Positions 57,842-64,000 of a DNA stretch of 64,000 nucleotides are shown here, one piece after another (positions within the stretch are counted from its first letter, which is position 1; every line of letters starts with the position of its first letter). Source of the stretch: Heliopora coerulea. Lineage: Eukaryota > Cnidaria > Anthozoa > Scleralcyonacea > Helioporidae. The position numbers and the translations under genes were made by a program. The notes beneath the pieces were generated by a model. It worked only from the letters and a program-made list of their open reading frames with translations. It was not told the DNA's origin and did no database searches. The stretch is from assembly GCA_030142905.1 (NCBI GenBank), contig JASJOG010000462.1, forward strand, positions 1 through 64,000, in the 5' to 3' direction.

Positions 57842-60442
57842 TCAATAATAATAGTCAGGTGGTTTGCTTACCCGTCCATAACGTGTGGTTACCATAGTTG
57901 ATTGTTTTCCGGAATCTGTTTTCGTTGTTGGAGTGTCGTTTCGTTTCTTTTGAATTTCTCTCTCCGTATTATGACATTCAGTAAGTGGTACTTCGATCTC
58001 TGCGTTGGCTTGTATGAATGATTCATTTGTTTGAAGATCTCTTCTATTTCGTCTCAACACTCTGCCTTCTTCTGTTTGGACTTTGTAGGATCTCGGGTGT
58101 TGGTCTTGTTCAATCACTCTTGCTTTGACTGGCCATGAGCCGTCTTTATTTACTCGAACCGTTGATCCTTCTTCGAGTGATGGATGTTTCTTTGCTGTTC
58201 TGTCGTAGTATTCTTTTTGCTTGCCCATCAGGGTTGTTTTCTTTAGGAGATACTTGTTGTTCTCATTATGTGTCTGGGTGTAGTGTTGAAATGATGGAAG
58301 TCTTGTTCGAATCTTTCTTCCAAACAGTCGTTCAGCAGGCAACGGTCCTCCGTTAGGATCTGGGCATGCTCGATGTGCTTGAACTGCTATGTACGGGTCT
58401 TCTCCCTTCCTGGTAGCTTTCTTGAGGAGCTGTTTGATAGTTTGAACTGCTCGTTCTGCCATTCCCTTTGACTTTGGGTATTTTGGGCTCGATGGGGAGT
58501 GGATAAAGTCCCATTTTCTGGTAAATTCTTTAAAGTCTTTGCTGCTGTATTGTGGTCCGTTATCAGAGACTACTTCGCGTGGTGTGCCATGTCTTGAGAA
58601 TATTGACTTCAGTTTCTGGATGACTTGTTTGCTGCTGGTGTTGTCCAACTTTGCTATTTCTGGATAATTGGAGTAGTAGTCGACAACAATCACAAAGTCG
58701 TTGTTTTGAAACTTGAATAAATCTGTTGCTACTTTCTCCCAAGGCTTCGTAGGAAGATTGTGCGGCATCAGAGGCTCTTTCTGTTGGTATTTTCTATATT
58801 CCTGGCATACGCTGCATCCTTTAATCATTTCCGTTATTTCCATGTTCATCCCAGGCCAGAACAACGTTTCTCTAGCTCTAGATTTACATTTCTCGATTCC
58901 CAGGTGTCCATCGTGTATTTTCTCTTTCATGTCCATTCTCATGGTCGAGGGAACTATCACTCTTTCTCCTTTCATGATGATTCCGTTGGCTTAGGTGATT
59001 TCTTGTCTGAATGGAAAGTATGGTGTAAGTTCAACTGGAAGCTGTGCTTTGTGGTCTGGCCATCCATCTTTTAAGATACTGCTTAGCTTCTGTAGGACTA
59101 GGTCTTTCGCGGTTTCACGTTGAAATTTACAAAGCATCGTTTCGGATATCGGTAGATTGGATATTACCATGTGAACTTGGCTCTCTAAATTAAGTTCATC
59201 TTCTGGTAGTCGAGGTAGGTATGCTCTTGACAGTGTGTCCGCAACGGGTAAGTTCTTTCCTGGGGTATACTGTATTGTCATGTCGTATCTCTAGAGTTTT
59301 AATCTGAATCTCTGGATTCTTGGAGGGGCACTTGCAATTGGTTTTGAGAAGATGGGTTGGAGAGGCTTATAATCGGATTCTGCAACGAAAGGCTTGCCGT
59401 ATACGTAATCGTGGAATCGCTGAGTGCCAAATACTATTGCCAAAGTCTCTTTTTCGATCTGTGCGTAGTTTTGTTCTGTTTTCGTCAGTGATCTGCTGGC
59501 ATATGCTACTGGGGCCCATGATTCATGTTTTTGCAGTAGAACTGCTCCTAGGCCATACTTTGATGCATCAACTGATTTCATGGTTTGTCGTTTAGGGTCG
59601 TAGTACTTGAGAGTAGGTCTTGATGATATTTCTTTCTTGAGCTGTTTAAGGGCTTTATCTTGATGCTCGGTCCATTGCCATTCAGCGTTTGACTCCAATA
59701 GTTGTCGTAGACATGTTGTCTTGGATGAAAGATCTGGAACCATTCCTAAAAATCTTTGTAGGTCCGACTTGTTGGTTGGTATAGACATGTTCGTGATCGC
59801 TGTGATCTTTTTTGGATCTGGTTTTACGCCTTGATCTGAGAATATGTGACCGAGGAAAGTCATTTCTGTCGTTCCAAAAACACATTTTTCCTTGTTTAAC
59901 TTCAAACCGGATTTATCAATTCTTTCGAGGACTTGCGAAAGGCGAACATTGTGTTCTTCTTTGGTCTTTCCCCAAACGATGATGTCATCCTGAACATTTG
60001 CGCAGCCTTCAATGCCTTCAAGTATCTGAGTTATCTTCTTCTGGAAGACTTCACTTGCACTTAAGATTCCAAAGGGAAGTCTCTTAAATTTATATCTGCC
60101 AAATGGGGTGTTAAACGTTAGGATCTTTGAGCTCTCCTCATCGACTTTTATTTGCCAATATCCACTTGACGCGTCTAACTTCGAAAAGAATTTTGCGTCT
60201 GCCATTTCTGCCATGATTGACTCAGCATTACGCATTGGGTAGTGTTCTCTCTTTATTGCCTTGTTTAGATCGTATGGATCAAGGCATATTCGCAGTTTTC
60301 CATTAGGCTTCTCAACTATAACTAGGGAATTCACCCAATCGGTCGGTTCGTCTGCTTTGTCGATGATTTCATTTCTTTCCATGCGTTCAAGTTCAGCTTT
60401 TAGCTTAATTGGGACGACGAAGAACTGTATCGGATAATCCAT
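57842..60442 (-). pseudogene. gypsy pol, copy 2 (two stops)
   Basis: RT and RNase H are open together from 59291 to 60442 (383 aa; KLDASSGYWQIKVDEES, NVQDDIIVWG, SVDASKYGLGAVLLQ). A TAG (Gln in copy 1) ends the frame at 59291, and a second stop near 58988 is shared with copy 1. Integrase is open at 57842-58975 (377 aa), with an HHCC zinc domain (HDGHLGIEKC...GCSVC) and the DDE residues in ATDLFKF, VSDNGPQY and GMAERAVQ. With two stops in pol it cannot move on its own. Confidence 0.85.
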
Positions 60443-60528
60443 CTTTCCTTTTCTTTTTAGTCGTAGTATGCATTTGCCTGAGATTGGTATTTCTGTTGAA
60501 TGAATGAATGAATAACTTTATATACCGT

Positions 60529-61596
60529 TTATTTCGTTTGGTGTAATTTGTGCTGTTTTGTAAGTCGTTTGAATATGCTTTGTGGCATTACGTTGGCTTG
60601 TGCTCCTGTGTCGATTTTGTATTCGACGAGTAATCCAGATGTATCAATTGATACGGTCCATGTATTCGAATCATGTTGCTTCTCACATATTTCGACTTTA
60701 TGGCGCGCGTTTTCTTCTTGTGTTAGGGAGCAGCGTGTTGATTTCTCTTCGTTATTGACGGTGCCAATATATAAGTTGTCTCCACCTTCAATACTTTCTT
60801 TACTGGAATGGTTGTCATCTCTTGATTTCATTTCGTTTATTTGGTTTGATAAACATACTTTTGCAAAGTGATTTCGCTTTCCACATTTCTTGCATAATTT
60901 CCCATAGGCGGGACAGCGTCCTTTATCATGTTCACTTCCACAGTATCGACAAATTTTCCTTTGGTTATGACGTTTTCTTTGATTATCTTGTTTACCTCTG
61001 TTTCGCGGTTTGTCCTTTCGATTACCTAGTTGGTCGATTTGATTTGGCGACGTTTTAGACTGCATTTCTTCCGACTGCTTCTTTGTTTCTTCAGCTGCTC
61101 TGCAAATGCTCATTGCTTTATCAAGTGTCTGGTCAGGTTCTCGCAGTAATCTTTCTTGCACTCTCGTATCTCTCACTCCAGCGACAATTCGATCCCTTAT
61201 GAGGCTCTCTTTTAGTAATCCAAATTCGCAATACGTGCTTTTTAGTTTCAGTTCAGTGACATAGTCTTCAATGTTTTGTCCTTCGCTTTGGTTGTATGAG
61301 AAGAACTTGTATCTTAGGTATGGAATGTTCTTTTTGGGATTCATGTATTCATCAAATTTTCTTAATACTGGTTCCAATTTCATGCCATCTTCATCGTTTT
61401 CGAAGGTAAAGGTGTAATAGATTTCTCGCGCTCTTTCTCCAATTGTGGTAAGAGGTCTGGACGTTTTGACGTCTTCGTCTTTATCGTTCGACTCTGTGGC
61501 GGTCATATAGAATTTGAATTCTTTTTTCCATCGCTCCCAATTCTGGCAAAGGTTTCCATCGAACCGCAGTTCCTTGGGTGGATTTAACTTGTTCAT
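60529..61596 (-). CDS. gypsy gag-protease, copy 2 (open, 355 aa)
   Basis: Gag (~1-190; FDGNLCQNWERWKKEF, a Ty3/gypsy-type capsid region) is followed by a basic linker and two zinc knuckles (CRYCGSEHDKGRCPAYGKLC, then CGKRNHFAKVC). The protease has the active-site motif DTGAQANVM near residue 330. The copy 1 stop is absent. The frame is open, but the element's pol is dead. Confidence 0.85.
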   Translation of the reverse strand: MNKLNPPKELRFDGNLCQNWERWKKEFKFYMTATESNDKDEDVKTSRPLTTIGERAREIYYTFTFENDEDGMKLEPVLRKFDEYMNPKKNIPYLRYKFFSYNQSEGQNIEDYVTELKLKSTYCEFGLLKESLIRDRIVAGVRDTRVQERLLREPDQTLDKAMSICRAAEETKKQSEEMQSKTSPNQIDQLGNRKDKPRNRGKQDNQRKRHNQRKICRYCGSEHDKGRCPAYGKLCKKCGKRNHFAKVCLSNQINEMKSRDDNHSSKESIEGGDNLYIGTVNNEEKSTRCSLTQEENARHKVEICEKQHDSNTWTVSIDTSGLLVEYKIDTGAQANVMPQSIFKRLTKQHKLHQTK

Positions 61597-61643
61597 CTTG
61601 CTTTCTTTTACGTCTTTGTTAATCTATCCCGCGCCTGAAACCA

Positions 61644-61792
61644 TGTTATGATCTGTGATATTTTATTCTCCTAGATCTCATGAACTCAAGTGACAACTCC
61701 TCTTTGTCTCATGTTACCGTTCATTTGTTTTACATTAATTAATTAGTTTGATATTAACAACTCCGAAGTATTAAGTATCATATATCATTACA
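61644..61792 (-). repeat. 5' LTR of gypsy copy 2
   Basis: 149 bp. Differs from 45409-45553 by about three substitutions and the 4-bp indel. Ends 31 bp before the E-box of gene 9. Confidence 0.9.
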
Positions 61793-61797
61793 GCCCC

Positions 61798-62056
61798 CGT
61801 CCACTCGACATGCATGTCTTGGTCACGTGCTTCTAAATGTCGAATCAGACTTCATAATCTATTGTATCTGTGACTATAGAATTTCTGGATTCTCAATTTC
61901 TCATTTCTGGGCGTTCTTGTTCACAGGGGAAACTAAAGTTGCGAATTCTTGGTTTAGATTTTAAAAATGTTGTTATCGTGATTTGTATTTGGGCTCACAT
62001 AGGCCAATCACTTAATGAATTAACGTGGTGTGTTTGGAGATATTTGAAAGATCTGG
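61798..62056 (+). promoter_or_regulatory. Promoter of gene 9
   Basis: CACGTG at 61824-61829. Almost identical to the gene 7 promoter over 260 bp, including CGAATCAGACTTCATAATC and GATTTGTATTTGGGCTCAC. Confidence 0.5.
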
Positions 62057-63706
62057 ATGATTGCAGAAGCAATGGCTTCCGTCGAAGAAGGATACGACGA
62101 TGAACGTTTTGAAAGTCCTGTTCCTCAGAATCTCCATTGCGCAATTTGTTTGAATGTGTTGAGGAAACCCATGCAATGTATTAGGAATGAACATTCCTTC
62201 TGTCAACCATGTATAACGCGTTACGTACGAGAAACGCCGAGATGTCCAACTTGTATTGAACCATTGACATTACAAACATTACGACCTTCAAGACTTGTTG
62301 CAGCCTTGTTATCACAGTTGAGGATTCATTGTGATAATGCTGACAGAGGATGTCCTAACATTGAAAAGCTGGAAATGCTTGAAGCCCATGTTGCACGCTG
62401 TGGGTTTAGTCCAGTGCAATGTTTAAACGATGGTTGTGAATTGATCGTGAATAGGAAAGATCAACGAAGCCACGAGATGAATAACTGCAATTTTCGTAAA
62501 GGGAAATGTGAAGTTTGTGGGGAAGAAGTCACTTATGGGAAACGACTATTGCATTGTTATGTGACTAGGTCGGATTTTAATAAAATGAAAGATGAAATGT
62601 CCGGCATGAAAGAAATAGTTACAAGTCTCAGCAGAGAACTGACACGTCATATGGCCGAGATGAGAGACAAGATGGGTGAACCGAGTGAGCAGATGGTTAG
62701 TATGAACAAACCGATGAATGATTTAAAACGAGAGGTGGATGAGATGAAGAAGGAAGTACATAGTATTAAAGAACAGTTAAAAGGTCGAGGTTCTCCTTTT
62801 GGTTTGCAGGTCGGTTGTTTGGTGGACAACTGGAACGTGAAAAACGATATTATTATTGCTGGAGGGTGTAGTGCGCGATCAGTTGAAATGTTCAGCTGGA
62901 CAACAAGACAGTGGACTCACCTCCCACCAATGACGTCAGGACGTTTCTGTTCATCGTCGTTTGTCCACGAAGATCAAATGTTTGTTTGTGGAGGCGGATG
63001 GAGTAGAGATGACAGTATTGAGGTATTGAACTTGAAGGAACATGGTGCACAATGGAAGAAATTTACTGCCAAGTTACCACAGAGGACCTGCGGACATACC
63101 ACTGTAGTTTATGGAAATAATTTATTTATTTTTGGAGGTTACAGTGATGGTAAGTCAGTTAATGATATCTATAAAGTAAGTTTGGTTCCTCCTTATTCTT
63201 CCCAGTTACTTTGTCATTTGCCAGAACCAAGAACATACCATGGTGCACAATGTTTTGGTAACAAGGTTGTCATTGTTGGAGGAACAACAACAGGTTTATC
63301 AAGTAGTTCTCTTGACACAGTGTTATTATATGATATTACTAACAACTGTTGTCAAACTCTGCCTCCATTGCCTTTTGCTGTCCGTGACATGGCAACTGTT
63401 GCCTGGAAAGACAACATTATCATTATTGGAGGATGTAACAAGAATGATAAAAAATTGAACACTGTTGCAGTTTATAATATAACAAATGGAAAGAGTACAA
63501 TGTTACCATCAATGAAACATGAGAGAGCATTCTGTAGTGCAGTGATCACAGGAAATGTTATTGTTGTTATGGGAGGATGGAAATATGATAGAGGAGCTCT
63601 TAATTCTGTGGAATGTTTTAACATTCATACTTCTACCTGGGAAGAACTTCCCATGATGAAAGAGAACAGATGGTGTGCAACTGCAGTTGTGAAAAGTATT
63701 AGTTGA
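62057..63706 (+). CDS. RING-TRAF zinc finger-Kelch protein, gene 9 (type A, intact)
   Basis: 549 aa, complete, with all RING and TRAF-finger ligands present. Mosaic: promoter and N-terminus match gene 7, whereas the coiled coil and first propeller residues (MGEPSEQMVSMNKPMNDLKR through SPFGLQVGCLV) match gene 5 exactly. The variable propeller residues match neither: GGCSARS, TSGRFC, GGGWSRD, QRTCG, GGYSDGKS, TGLSSSS, AVRDM, RAFC, GGWKYDRGA and NRWCA. The likely start is 62072. This argues for conversion between paralogues plus separate change at the loops. Confidence 0.9.
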   Translation: MIAEAMASVEEGYDDERFESPVPQNLHCAICLNVLRKPMQCIRNEHSFCQPCITRYVRETPRCPTCIEPLTLQTLRPSRLVAALLSQLRIHCDNADRGCPNIEKLEMLEAHVARCGFSPVQCLNDGCELIVNRKDQRSHEMNNCNFRKGKCEVCGEEVTYGKRLLHCYVTRSDFNKMKDEMSGMKEIVTSLSRELTRHMAEMRDKMGEPSEQMVSMNKPMNDLKREVDEMKKEVHSIKEQLKGRGSPFGLQVGCLVDNWNVKNDIIIAGGCSARSVEMFSWTTRQWTHLPPMTSGRFCSSSFVHEDQMFVCGGGWSRDDSIEVLNLKEHGAQWKKFTAKLPQRTCGHTTVVYGNNLFIFGGYSDGKSVNDIYKVSLVPPYSSQLLCHLPEPRTYHGAQCFGNKVVIVGGTTTGLSSSSLDTVLLYDITNNCCQTLPPLPFAVRDMATVAWKDNIIIIGGCNKNDKKLNTVAVYNITNGKSTMLPSMKHERAFCSAVITGNVIVVMGGWKYDRGALNSVECFNIHTSTWEELPMMKENRWCATAVVKSIS

Positions 63707-64000
63707 TAGGTTAAAGGAATTGTTTTGGAATGAACACAGGTTTTGGTATGAAATAAGTTTTATAAAATTAATTCAAGTATGTTGAGTGTAAATCAACAGT
63801 TTAATGTTGAGTGAAAGTGAGTGATTACTTGTTTAAAAAGTTTGGAAAATTAAGAATATTAAAAGATTAAGACTGAGAGTTTGCACCTAACATAGAAAAT
63901 GTGGAAAATAAATAATGAAGAGAGAGTTAAATCATAAAAAGAATCATGTCAGATATCTTGGTAGACAATTGATGTAATGTTTTGTTTACTTAAACTGTGT
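63707..64000 (+). other. Type-A 3' flank of gene 9 (cut by window end)
   Basis: Non-coding; matches the start of the flanks after genes 1, 5 and 7, including the AATAAA near 63907. Suggests the array or a third unit continues beyond the window. Confidence 0.6.

Larger units (their letters stand above)
57617..61792 (-). mobile_element. Ty3/gypsy LTR retrotransposon, copy 2
   Basis: LTRs at 57617-57765 and 61644-61792 (149 bp each), GCCCC duplication at 57612-57616 and 61793-61797. The same insertion as copy 1, carried along by the segmental duplication. It is more complete: it has no 277-bp insertion and no 23-bp RT deletion, and gag-protease is open. Two stops remain in pol. Confidence 0.9.
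45559..61797 (+). repeat. Tandem segmental duplication, unit 2
   Basis: Second copy of the unit described at 29030-45558, same order and orientation. Relative to unit 1 it lacks 175 bp of the hAT (matching 34091-34265), the 277-bp insertion in gypsy, and the 2-bp deletion in the chimera. Confidence 0.9.

Noticed and set aside
1..64000. tRNA and rRNA genes
   Set aside because: None recognised; the only tRNA-like sequence is the inferred tRNA-Leu primer-binding site of the gypsy element.

Overview
The window is AT-rich metazoan nuclear DNA. It has spliceosomal introns in one host gene and in a hAT transposase, and animal-type Penelope-like, DIRS, Ty3/gypsy, hAT and piggyBac elements. There is no bacterial operon structure. 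A marine invertebrate, perhaps a cnidarian, fits the mix, but nothing seen fixes the phylum.

The backbone is a head-to-tail array, all on the + strand, of nine copies of one intronless gene for a RING / TRAF-type zinc finger / coiled-coil / six-bladed Kelch protein of about 545-550 residues. This is a probable E3 ubiquitin ligase whose propeller selects the target. Four copies have the 'A' C-terminus (...KSIS) and are intact: 1693-3342, 29189-30841, 45818-47461 and 62057-63706. The 'B' type (...VKSV or KYV) has one intact copy (14597-16234), two pseudogenes (17361-18474 and 19488-21046) and two chimeras (38451-40249 and 54946-56746). In the chimeras a Penelope-like reverse-transcriptase fragment is fused in frame to a RING domain that has lost its first two cysteines. 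Upstream of most copies is a conserved promoter block with a CACGTG E-box.

Layout: 1-6400 holds a Penelope-like element (PLE-A) tail, A gene 1, its 3' flank with a hammerhead-like motif, and a 45-bp minisatellite. 6400-10400 holds a separate minus-strand gene with introns (six exons recovered) plus a hAT MITE. 10480-14220 holds PLE-A copy 2, split by a deleted piggyBac and followed by a solo LTR. 14220-23170 holds three B copies, spacers and a second minisatellite. 23170-28979 is a DNA-transposon-like insertion carrying a DIRS element inside it; it splits the promoter of gene 5. From about 29000 to 61797 there are two tandem copies of a ~16.5-kb unit: A gene, hAT, PLE-B (minus), truncated PLE-A, chimeric B gene, spacer, gypsy LTR element (minus). 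A third A gene ends the window.

The most interesting signal is how the intact paralogues differ. Their propellers are nearly identical except at two short positions per blade: just after the Gly-Gly doublet, and the residues flanking the Arg before the next strand. Keap1 binds its ligand with the same two loops. At these codons the copies carry different amino acids within near-invariant flanks. The pattern suggests a diversifying recognition surface on an E3 ligase family, expanded by transposon-rich segmental duplication and shuffled by gene conversion.
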